NCBI GenBank assembly: GCA_019722365.1 | Contig: JADFUC010002241.1 | Location: 1 to 64,000, forward strand | DNA: 64,000 nucleotides | Direction of reading: 5' to 3' | DNA from: Lithospermum erythrorhizon | Lineage: Eukaryota > Streptophyta > Magnoliopsida > Boraginales > Boraginaceae | Shown here: positions 25,101-34,779 of the stretch, in pieces | How the letters are laid out: each line of letters starts with the position of its first letter | Position numbering within the stretch: the first letter of the stretch is position 1 | Translations under genes and position numbers: made by a program | The notes under the pieces: model-generated | Seen by the model: only the letters and a program-made list of their open reading frames with translations | The model's database searches: none | What the model was told of the DNA's origin: nothing

Positions 25101-27508
25101 CATGAAAATGGGTAACGGATTAAATAACTAAGTTAGTAAGGTTGTAGGAAGAATAAATAGGGAGTTTTATTTTGTTGTACTTGAGTATTAAGGTTGTAGG
25201 AAGAATAAATAGGGAGTTTTATTTTGTTGTACTTGAGTATTAAGGTTGTTGGAATGCCATATACTCCATATACATAGAGAGTCTCGTTTACCTATATGCA
25301 AGTCATGTTGCATCGAAGGTATAGATAAGTAAAAATGTACAAGTCAAATTTTTTATATATTTTTATTTTGAAAATAAAGTTGATCTATGTAAAAATAGAT
25401 GTGTGATGTTGCATCAAACCAAAAGTAACTATATTAGCACCACTAAGTCAATTATGGATAATTGGATATCGACAAATTCCTACGTGTTGGGTATGAGCAA
25501 GAATAATGGAGTTGCTTTAGAGTCACCTTTAAGCCTTTCATAATAATTTTAAAATTATATGCTTTTCTAGTAGATTTCGGATTATGAGGATTCGTGTTTC
25601 ATAAAAGTTTTGAGCAGTGAAACTACTGATTGTAGGCTGAGCAGAACAAACTACTCCGTAGTACTTTCAGAATAAATGTTAATTTATTTTTATGAAATTC
25701 TGAAAGTTCATGACCCTAAAAACAGTAACAAAACAAATAGAGGGAAAGGGGCAAGCGCGTGCCACCTGCCATCATAAATTTTGAAAATTTTAGAAGGTAT
25801 TCTTATAATAATTATAAATATTTTAAACATAATATATAAACTTTTTATTTTTTTAAAATTAGCGATGAAGGGAAAATGCGATTACATAGTTAATGCGTAT
25901 TTATAATACGATCTCAGAAATTCTTAGCCCAAAAGCTTGATTGAGTAAGTATTCTGAAAAGAAAGTATAATATATATTATGTCTCCAAGAAGAGTAGAAC
26001 ATAAGAAATAAAATTTATTATGTCTTGGAGTGGAATCACCTTCGGCCTGATGGTATCATGAACATAATATAAACTGATCAACAAAAAGCAAATCCCCATA
26101 TAGTGATCCTTTTTAAATATTTTTCCATATAAATTTTAATCCATGTTACCTTAGGTATTTCACTAGCGCTTGGAAGCGTGTGCGTCAGAACTTTCACCAA
26201 AATTTTACATAAAATCTGGCCAATCGTCACGCTTTTTTTAGGGTTAATTTTTTAGTTTTATTCGTTTTAATTTTTTTATTCCTTTATTCGTTTTTAGAGG
26301 AGGCGGTGTAAAAGTGGCTCTAAGTTATTGATTGTATGGGTTCCGTGATCGCCTCCAGCCCCTTTACATCCATCGTTGTTTGGATCTCTATCACTGTTTT
26401 ACTTGAGTATACATATATTACTTTTGTTTGTTAATGACAGAATCCTAACTTTCCTTACTTCTATAAGACAATAATATGATTCCATCACACGGCACTCAAA
26501 TAAACAAAGGATCTTTTCCTTTAAATTTATAGCTTTCATAGTACTATATATGTCGATTTTTTCAAGAACGTTCTATAAATTTATAGCTTTCATAGTATAG
26601 CTCATCAGCAATCGACATGTAACTGAAGCAATAATGTAACTGCAGGGGTTTATGGTTTGTGGAATAAGTTATTGGCTTCAAGTTTGGTTAGTAGACAAAA
26701 GGATTTTTCGCTATTTTTTGGTCAGTGGCACTCATTACCAAAAACTGCTGTGTTTTCAGCTCTCATCTTTAAAGAGATACTTCACTGGGGCAGGTATATT
26801 TAAAATGGGCCTACTATATCTACCACTTCCTTTAATTTACTTTTCTTAATGTCAACTTATTTTTATCACAAAAGAGATTAATATTCTTTGCTTTCTTTAA
26901 GAGCGAGCGAATATCCGAAATATGGCGTCAATTACCCGATTTGGTCGCCGATAAATAGCAATAGTAGCGAGTTTAGTCCTTTAAAGTGGGCGCCAAAAGT
27001 TATGCTTTGAATTCCCCATTTTGACGGACAAGTTAAATTAGGCGTGTTGACCGTCCCAATTTTGCGTGTCGGAAAAATGAAGCGAAAATAAAATGGCTTT
27101 ATTTTGCCAATCCTTCGATGGAGCTTAAAGCTGGCCTGGCTATGGCTCGGAGGCCGAGGTCTGTTGATCTGCATTCGAGGACCATTCGGTATTCACTCTT
27201 ATTTTAACGCTTTCTTTAACACTAATCCACCACTTAACAAAATTTGTTATTTATTGTCTTTTCTATTCAGTATGTTAGGGGCTTTTCTGTTAGTGGCTGG
27301 CCTCTATAGCTTTTTGTTGGGGAGAAATAAAGAAGCTAAAGCCCAAAAACTTGAAGAAACCAAGTTAGCTGGCAATCGTAGTCATATATATAAAGAAAGC
27401 AAAGAAAACAACGTTGTACTAGAATGTATCACAACTCACAAGGCAACCTATGATGACAATGATGAAGCTATCAATAAAGAAACTAAGGAAGCTGGAAGTG
27501 GTTCGTGA
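22131..27508 (+). CDS. WAT1-related / nodulin MtN21-like (UMAMIT-type) transporter, 7 exons, frame-disrupted in exon 6
   Basis: Exons read as 22131-22333, 22835-22897, 22992-23108, 24353-24590, 24908-25066, 26646-26793 and 27271-27508 (stop TGA); all introns are GT-AG and the phases of exons 1-5 join correctly. The joined reading would be about 387 residues, normal for the family. Family marks: an N-terminal helix ending TGQSLLTKASISQGMP, MEKLAINRWYGRAKMIG, the FYKGP turn near residue 160, EYSPKLRLTTLQCFFSS in exon 5, GISYWLQVWLVDK in exon 6 and MLGAFLLVAGLYSFLLG in exon 7. About ten membrane helices are expected, then a ~60-residue hydrophilic tail. The family are plasma- or vacuolar-membrane exporters of amino acids, auxin or related solutes (established knowledge); the substrate cannot be told here. 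Start ATG 22131 opens the first conserved helix and follows a TATA box by ~95 bp. Exon 6 is 148 nt and breaks the frame; read literally, translation stops within three codons of exon 7. Probably a pseudogene. Confidence 0.85.
23127..23342. mobile_element. Stowaway-like MITE in intron 3
   Basis: About 216 bp begins CTCCCTCTATTTC just after TA (23125-23126) and ends with a diverged inverted counterpart, GTGACAATTTTTTTGGGATGAG, before TA (23343-23344). CTCCCTC starts with TA target duplications are the usual mark of Tc1/mariner-derived Stowaway MITEs (established knowledge). It lies 18 bp after the exon 3 donor. The two termini match only partly, so this is an old copy. Confidence 0.5.
23904..24057 (+). 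mobile_element. tRNA-derived SINE with perfect 23-bp target-site duplication, intron 3
   Basis: Positions 23904-23926 and 24035-24057 are identical 23-bp direct repeats (starting AAATGAAGTGATATGG) enclosing a ~108-bp body. The body carries a pol III box A-like TAGTCTAGCGG (23933-23943) and a box B-like AATTCGAATCT (23977-23987) about 44 nt apart, as in a tRNA, and ends in an A-run just before the second repeat. This is the full signature of LINE-mediated SINE insertion. The perfect duplication points to a fairly recent event. Confidence 0.8.
25138..25241 (+). repeat. Perfect 52-bp tandem duplication in intron 5
   Basis: 25138-25189 and 25190-25241 are identical 52-bp units (starting AAGGTTGTAGGAAGAATAAA), followed by the start of a third copy (AAGGTTGTTGG). 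The absence of mismatches means a recent duplication. It does not touch the splice sites. Confidence 0.9.
26523..26597 (+). repeat. Short direct repeat in intron 5
   Basis: AAATTTATAGCTTTCATAGT plus one more base occurs at 26523-26543 and again at 26577-26597, 54 bp apart, shortly before the exon 6 acceptor. The copies are identical over 21 bp. Confidence 0.7.
26646..26793 (+). pseudogene. Exon 6 of the transporter with two frame changes
   Basis: The exon starts in frame (GFMVCGISYWLQVWLVDK), but after about 26697 the family-like residues move to the next frame (GFFAIFWSVALIT from 26701). After about 26740 they move again (TAVFSALIFKEILHWG from 26744 to the donor at 26793). Each shift equals +1 nt or -2 nt. 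The KGP turn that normally precedes the ninth helix is missing at the first lesion. Both lesions lie next to A-runs, so sequencing error is an alternative. The last frame is the one that joins correctly to exon 7 (AG|T giving Ser), which shows the ancestral gene was intact. Confidence 0.8.
26905..27190. other. GC-richer insertion-like block in intron 6
   Basis: Most of intron 6 is richer in G/C and CpG than the other introns (for example TTTGGTCGCCGATAAATAGC near 26939) and carries no recognisable coding sense. It may be a decayed transposon. No terminal repeats or target duplication were found. The open frame that runs through it into exon 7 is an artefact, since the exon 7 acceptor is at 27270. 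Confidence 0.3.
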
Positions 27509-27597
27509 TCCGGCAATTCGCCTAAATTGAACCTTTGACTAAATCAAGATGAAAAAGAAGGGGAGTTGTTGAAACAAAAATATATGTAACTCGTAAA

Positions 27598-27710
27598 ATA
27601 AAGTAGATAATAAAAACTTCAAAATAGTTCGTAAAGGTACTCTACGGCCTTTTACTCTATTATATATATTCATTAATAATATTGTAACTTTCGAAAAAGT
27701 CTGAAATAAA
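27598..27710 (+). terminator. Candidate polyadenylation signals after the transporter
   Basis: AATAAA occurs at 27598-27603 and again at 27705-27710, about 90 and 200 bp after the stop codon, in a T/A-rich 3' region. Plant poly(A) signals are loose, so the exact site cannot be fixed. Confidence 0.35.
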
Positions 27711-28076
27711 TTTATCATCCATCTTGTTTCGATCTTGCGGCTTGATATGGTTCATGGTAGATAATGAACGTTTGGCCGTTGTTGTAGATATTGGAAGTGT
27801 TAGAACAAGCTTATTCAGATCAATCTATGAACGAGAGGTTAAATAATTGATTTTCCTATTCTCATAAGTGTTTGACACAATTCGGATATCATAGAGATAT
27901 TTTTCAACTATGCTAGATTAGTACCTTATTCCTAATAGTATCTCAACTAAATTTTTAAAATATCATTTTCATTATAAGTGAAATATTCTGAGTAGAATGT
28001 CTCAACAAGTTGATAAATTATTTTCACAACAAACATTCTATACATTCTATAGCCATCTCTATGACCAAAGTCATCC

Positions 28077-28234
28077 AAAGAACATCAGCTTGTTAGTTCT
28101 TTCATTTAACATGTTGTTCAATAATTTTGCCAAAATTAAAATCTATCGCTACATTAAAGAACATCAGCTTGTTAGTTCTTTCATTTAACATGTTGTTCAA
28201 TAATTTTGCCAAAATTAAAATCTATCGCTACATT
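28077..28234 (+). repeat. Perfect 79-bp tandem duplication
   Basis: 28077-28155 and 28156-28234 are identical (each starting AAAGAACATCAGCTTG). They lie about 570 bp after the transporter stop in AT-rich DNA. The duplication also creates a small spurious open frame. Confidence 0.9.
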
Positions 28235-28859
28235 AAAAAGTAAAAAGTCATGTAGTGCTCTAATCTATAGTCATGGAATTAGTCACTTGCTGTCTCTAGA
28301 AATTTACAGGAGGAGCAACATAGTAAAGAGCAGTCATTTTAGGAGTTTCTATACCTTCATTCTGAAAAAATGATTACATCTTTTTTTGGAGTGAATTCTT
28401 CCAATCCAACATATATATCTCTAAGTAGTTAAATAATTTGCACCTTATTACTTCTCAAATGATCCACCACATTCAGTATATATCTTGATATTTCTTTTGG
28501 AATAATTGGCCTAAGTCATTTCTGATTTCCAAATAAAATCTAATTAATCATATGCAAAATCAAAATAAATTTAAAGGTCGCTAGTGTATGTATGATTCAT
28601 CGATGACCCCTCGATAATAAGAAACAAACCCATTCCATCTGTATCGCGAAATAAGATTTTATTATTTATATGCTCTCTGAATAATAAAATCCTTTTGGGA
28701 AAATCTTCTTTGGTACAAAGAAAAGTTTATCAAATGGTTGGGGTTCGGCCCAGTAGTACAAGTACTCTCCTCACGTATCTTGACGTCTACACTATGACTT
28801 AATTCGATATGGAATCCCACAGTGGTGAGCTTGAATTCTTGAGGCTGGATATGTCTGGA

Positions 28860-29990
28860 CAAGGCTGGGGCGACTTGGTGCTTTGACTTGAGATATGGTC
28901 CCAGGCGGGATGCTTGAAGCGGCCTTGATCTCGTGTGGTTATGCGGACTTGATGCTACCTTGGACTTTGATCTCTTTTAAGATGTGGGTTGGATGGTAGG
29001 ACTTGGACCTCTTGATTGGATAGGTAAATTTGGTGGTGGCTAGCAGCGCCTCTTTTTGGATATATTATTGGGGTGCTGGACACTTGACCCTCTTTAAGTA
29101 TGTGGTGGGACTTTGGCGAACAAGCTTCGGACTAGGTTCATGACGGGGCCTTAGCGGCTTCTTGTATCGATGCTTTGGATGTAGAGTAGGAGCTGACACA
29201 TGATCTACTGCTGATTTGACTTGGAGGGTTGAGTGGGGCGTCGAACTGCATTGACTTGTAGGATGGTCCATTTTTCTCTAGTATGTTTGAGACACCTATT
29301 TGATATAGGAGTAGAAACTGACATCTTGATAAATCTCCCACATATTTGATGTAGTACGGGGTTTCGGCGTGTTTCTTCTGGTGGTTGGGGATGAACAACT
29401 CCGATTCTTGTTGGAGATTCGGATTGTCGGCCTTAACAGGGGGGCGGATGCTACTTGGATGTATGAGGTGGGGGCTTCAGCCGACTTGAACACTCTGGAT
29501 TTGATGTAGTGTAGAGAGGGGGCTTTTCCAAGCGTGTTTCCTACAAGCTGGTTGGGTAGGGGGACTGCTTTTATTTGTTGGAGACTCAGATTGTCCGCGC
29601 TTTCCTTATGGTTTTAGGCTCACATCACGATGCTTGAGGGGTCTTGGAGTCTTATACTTTCCTTTGAATCTACAAGAATGCGGAGGTCCTTTAGATGCTC
29701 GGTGTGCTGCTTTCCTTTGAATCTTCAAGTCTTGAAATACTTGGTGCTCGGTATGCTTCCTTCCAACAGATCTTGGCCCGGTGGGTTGTCCTTCACTTTG
29801 AATCTCTTGAGTTGGAGGAATTAAGCTTCGGGGTGGGGGGTTTAGGCGCCTATTTTGGAGTCTTTTAGGTGCCTCGGTGCTTATGCCGATCTTAACTGCT
29901 TTAGAGCTTTTTTGCGGGCTTTTCACCCTATTTTTCCTTGGTTTTCTGGATATGAATGAGCACCCCTTTCATGATGTAAAAGAGGGTATT
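28860..29990 (-). mobile_element. Repeat-rich minus-strand leader with TATA-like promoter (LTR-type remnant)
   Basis: On the minus strand, CCTATAAATACCCTC (about 29983-29997) looks like a strong TATA box, and a long, stop-poor, repeat-rich stretch lies downstream of it. Internal repeats include a ~150-bp pair beginning with TTTGATGTAGT (29346 and 29495), a TTTGGATGTAGAGTAGGAGC relative near 29172, and ~53-bp units starting TTTCCTTTGAATCT (29657 and 29710). Minus-strand open frames (for example 29606-29926) are proline/lysine-rich with no known domain. This is probably the LTR and leader of a retroelement. Confidence 0.4.
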
Positions 29991-30579
29991 TATAGGCTTT
30001 CGGGCCTGCTTCTGATTGGTTGATCCATTTTCAGGTGGATCGTGATCTTGACCGTTGATTTTGAGGCATGATTTGGACCGTCGGATATTTCAATAATATT
30101 AAAAATAATATTATTTATTCAAATATTGCTTGGAAAATGATTTTAGAGCGCCGGCAACTTTAATTGAGGGTAAGTTTACCTAATTTCTATCATTTAGTCA
30201 TTTTGAGTCGTTTGTCCAAAAATCTAAGTTTTTATTTAAGTTTTCCCTCAAATTTATTACTAAAACCCGGCAAAATTTAGGGGAACCCTATTCTAAAGAG
30301 TTTTAAAAATTAGCTTTAATTAATGTTTAAAACCTAATTTTAAACTTAAAATTAATATCGAGGGGCTTAATCCCACAGGAACCACATCATTTTTCGCATG
30401 ACTTGAATTTAGTTTGAAGTTCGGGCGAACCACTAATCAGCAGCGTGTAATTGTGTGAATTAGAAGTTTCAGCAAATTAATTGAACTAATAAATTGAGGA
30501 TGAGGTGAATTTTATTAATTTAAATTAATTAATTTTTTAGCAATACACACCATCGTGTATATACTGTCTTGTCAATTTG

Positions 30580-31136
30580 TCGAGGACGCTCTTACCTCAA
30601 TAGCAAAACAAATAGTGGCATGTCCTTGGAGGGAGATCCAGAGATGTCTCAGCCTTGGCCGAATTGATCTCCCAAAATCTTTTCGGATTTCTAGGGATGG
30701 GGGCCATGCTTACGATGGGACCGTTAAACTTTCAAAGTTTACCACACCTTAGTTTTTCCGGGACTCTTTGCCCCTCGATGGCCAAGCAGGGCGTGTTATC
30801 GTTGAGGGAGGTCGCAGGATCAAATCTCGGCGCCCAAACAAGGTGGAGTCTCCCAAAAGATTCTTTGGGATTTATGGGGTATGGGGTGTTACGGTGGGAC
30901 CAGGTCATTTATAAAATGTTTACGTTACGCCCAGTTTTATGCAGGACTCTTTGCCTTATTAGCAAGCGGACGATGACATCCAGTAGGGGAGATCTGGGGA
31001 TCAAATCTACTTAGCCCCGAGGAGGCTAGAGTCCTCCCTAAAAAATTAATTCGGGAATTTTAGGGGTAGCCCCAGGGCACGTACACTACGGTAGGACTAG
31101 TCGTATAAAATGTTTACCACACCTTAGTTTTAACCC
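30580..31136. repeat. Three-unit tandem repeat of ~181-194 bp
   Basis: GTTTAC(C/G) anchors at 30737, 30918 and 31112 are preceded by GGGACC or TATAAAATG words and followed by GGACTCTTTGCC. Each unit carries GGATCAAATCT and a GATTTNTNGGG block. The open frames at 30555-30752 and 30655-31014 are by-products of the repeat. The type is familiar from plant repeat leaders, but I cannot name a family. Confidence 0.65.
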
Positions 31137-31137
31137 C

Positions 31138-31345
31138 GGGGCATAGCTCGAGTGGTTGAGAACTTTGGATTAGTGTTGTGCCACCTTAGCCTGCACGCAA
31201 TTGATGAGGGTTGCGAACCCCATGAGGGATGTGCTCGATCACGAGAAGTTGCAATGGTAAGCGAGGAGGCTGAATGGAGGCTAGCATTGGCGTATCACTT
31301 AATTCTACTCCTTACATGATATTGCAAAGATTTATAGTGACGGGG
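31138..31345 (+). mobile_element. Candidate tRNA-derived SINE
   Basis: Box A-like TAGCTCGAGTGGTTGAG (31144-31160) and box B-like GGGTTGCGAACCC (31208-31220) stand in tRNA order but 64 nt apart, wider than a normal tRNA. A low-complexity tail and target duplication could not be fixed. It starts just where the 185-bp tandem array ends. Confidence 0.45.
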
Positions 31346-34300
31346 AACCCCACAATCCGGAAATGATCGTCTTTTCTAATACTGTCTAACGTGGTAAGAA
31401 CAATTTTAGTAAATTGCAAACGCAGTTATATTGTGATCCCCACCAAATTGAATATACCCTTTGTAAATAATCAATTTGGTTAAAACCATTTCTGTCACCA
31501 AATCATCATGATCTACTAACATCGCTATTTCATTAGCATGAACATATTTTATATATTTGAATTCTTTTACATGAACTACCAACAAAATTGATACTTAATA
31601 TGTTTCTTCATTTAAAAAAAAATTATAGACAGATCTTACCCTTTTAACAGTTACAACAAGGGCCAATTAAAATTAATGGAGAAAACATTAAAAAAAGTAG
31701 GGAAATCAACATTCATTAGAAAAACATGTTCTTCGTCCATTCCATTTAAAACTCATATAACTAGCACTATCATTATCGTGACCATGGATATTATTATGTA
31801 TGTCAACGTATTCATACTATACATCCATCCTTTAATTTAAAAATCATTTTCCAAAAATAGATATTCTCTTTTTGGTTTTCATTTTACTAAATTAAGTAAG
31901 AAAAATTGTAGGAAAAACTTCGTTTGTGAGATGTGTTTAAATTTTCCTTAAACTTTGTGCAAAAGTAAATGGTTTTTAATTTCAATTGGCAGTGAAAGGA
32001 AGCGAAGTCTTTAATCTGAAACGCACTGCAAGCCTTCTTCGTCTTTGTGGGTTGGAGAGTCACGTAAAAATTAAAGCGGGAATCTAAATGGTAGAAGTGG
32101 TTTAAAAAAGTAAAATTTCTAACTACCGTAGGTTGAAGACACGTCCGCGATCGCTTAGTGGAATCGGGCGGGGGCGCGGTATTGTCGATAGTTGACACTT
32201 TTTTAAATAGTTTGTCGTGTCTTTAAAAATAGAGACATTATTGCACATAATGGAAAACTATTATTGCAAATAATGGCAAATTGTTGCCCAACAGTTTCAC
32301 ATTTTGGATTGAAAAAAGGGAGGGCTCGGCAGGAAGAGGAGTACAATATGAGAGAAACAAATTACATCAAAGTCCCACAATCATAGTCCGTGGCTACAGT
32401 CTACAGAAGAATTGCTGCCATGCAGTAATGGTGGCTTCAAAGATAAATTGAAATATAGTTCGCAGAGCTTGCTAACAGAGAAGATTCAGGATTGAAATTT
32501 TTTATTGTGTCCAACGTAACGAAAAAAGTATAGAGAAAAAAATAAATATGAATATAACATAATCATAATAAACTTCTTTCTAGACTAAGAAAAGTATGAA
32601 AAAGCTAGACTAAGAAAAGTATATGAAGAAAGAGGGAAAAGGTGGCATGAGGAAAGAAAAGTTAATGTATGCCCAAGGTTTGAACTTAAAGCAACTAATT
32701 TAGTTCGTTCCGTCCTGTAGTCTACAATTGAAAACCCAATGGCCAACTAACAATGCATGCATTTCATATTTTAACTGGGATGACAATTTAATCCAACCCG
32801 GCCGGGTATCCAGCCCAATCCTATCCATTCGTGTCGGGTTTTTGGCGGGTTTGAGTTTTGGATCGGATTACAGGTTTCTCATTTCTCGGCCCATACGGTT
32901 CGAGATTCGGATTACGGGTATAGGGTAATACTACCCGAACCACTACCATATACTCATAGATTTTAATTAATAGATTTTTTCACTTTTGAGCACAACTTCA
33001 ATCATTAATTACTTCTTATATATATTATGAAAATTTATAATAAAATAATATTATGAAAATATTTTTTAAAATGAATATAATAATATCAAATTTATATTTT
33101 TTGGGTTAAAAGTGAATAATAAGTAATTTGTGTCCCGCAGGAGCTTGACAGCGAAATTCCAAAGCGTCAATTAATTTGAAATGGATCAAACTATTTAATA
33201 ATAAGTACAATTTATTTTGTCTAATAATACAATTTTTTTAATTCTTAGAGTTGTTTTTCAAAAGAAATTCATATATTACTTTCATGTAATTTTTTCATAA
33301 TTAATTAAAATAATTTTATGGTTAAAAATTTCACCTCGAAAAAAATAAATTGGCATTTAAAGTGAATTGCATAGCCGGGTGGGGTAATAATAGCCAGGTT
33401 TGTAGGTTCCATGATCGAGGGTTGGATTTTGAATTCGTAGAACTAAAAGTAAGGTCGGGTATCGAGTATAGCTAAAACACTACCCGACCTTGTTCATTGC
33501 ATCTAATTTTAATTAGCTTCTTATCTTCATTTGAATTATCGAACATGTTGGATGTATAGTAAGTTGAATGTATGTTTATTCGACAACCATTTGGCTGCGT
33601 AGTTCGAAGTGTAGCCATGCCAAGGATGAATGTTGATGAAGCAACTGAAAGTGGATGCAGCGCATTGGGTGACCTGAGGAGAAGAACAATTTCTGTAAGA
33701 GTGTTCCTTAGCTTGAGCAAAAGATGCTCATGCGTATACCTATGTCTCTGCGAGTGGAGAAAGAGTGCATGTCTTGGACAAATATAATATATTAGTGAAA
33801 AGTCCACTACTGCCCAAAAATAGTTGCTTTTCCGTTAACCAAATCATATATTATGAGATTTTTTCATAGAAACAATATCTTTTCGAAAAGATCTATTAAC
33901 CCTCAGTATTGCTACCAAGCTGTTAGAAAGCAGGTTAATTACGACATCATGAAATACTTGGCCAATTTTTCATGCACTAACAAACTCCCGTTTAGGTAAG
34001 TTTTTTCACGACAAATCTCTTGAGAACCTCGCGAGAGTCACAATATAGCAAATATAACCCATGAAATCGAGAATAGCGTAAATAACATAGAGTAAGTAAA
34101 TAACATGAATAAACTTTTAAAATGGAATCTGAGAACACAAACATAAGTCCAACGTGGCATCCTGAATGTCAAAGGCGGATGGCTAAGCCGGGTGTCATAA
34201 AACATAAAAATCTAATGGCTAACGCGCCCAAACATCAAATTAAACAACGAAATAAAATGCACACATGGAGGATTCTCGGTCCGGACATCTCTATTTTTTC

Positions 34301-34779
34301 CAAGAAACATAACCAAAGCTCTCCTAAAAAACACATACATTGCTTGGAATATGGATACGGACATCGTCAAACTGAGGTGCGCTTTCATGCGCATGCTTGG
34401 ATCGACATGCGGATTATCTTAAAGTCCTCGAGCGTGCCTCCGGCCTGATTTCCCCTAACCCGGGGCTAAGTGAATCACCCCATCAAATGCGAATCTCGTC
34501 CACCGAGAGTTTAAAGAACATCCCGTCCGATCTTGCTCACTAAAGGAACATCCACCAGGCCATTGACGGGGTGCAGGGTATATCGGCCAGCTTGTGGGTG
34601 CCCTCAGGTAGGGATGCTAAATATCGTACTAGGATGAGCTATGGGTTTGAGAACATCATGGAATTTGAGAGCATGTTATGCAGTTTGGCCAAAAAGCACC
34701 CGACCTAAATCAGGCTGAGGGCCCCGGTGCCTATCATATAAGAACCACAGTCAACGACTCGGAGGAGACATAGTAGTGT
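31346..34779. other. AT-rich DNA with a degraded GGGTA/CCCGA-type repeat; no gene recognised
   Basis: 32780-32940 and 33370-33490 hold GGGTA...CCCGAACC-type words (CCGGCCGGGTATCCAGCC, TAATACTACCCGAACC, CACTACCCGACC), as seen in plant hAT-like nonautonomous repeats. An island at 33572-33807 is open on both strands (71 and 111 codons) but has no known domain. The rest is AT-rich. Confidence 0.3.

Noticed and set aside
27104..27270. Open frame running from 27104 into the last exon
   Set aside because: The part before 27271 is intron 6. A pyrimidine-rich acceptor TTTTCTATTCAG ends at 27270, and the family homology starts right after it.
30655..31014. 119-codon open frame
   Set aside because: It is produced by a ~185-bp tandem repeat and follows the repeat period; no domain.
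31138..31230. tRNA gene
   Set aside because: The box spacing is too long and no acceptor stem pairing could be found; better explained as a SINE-type tRNA relic.
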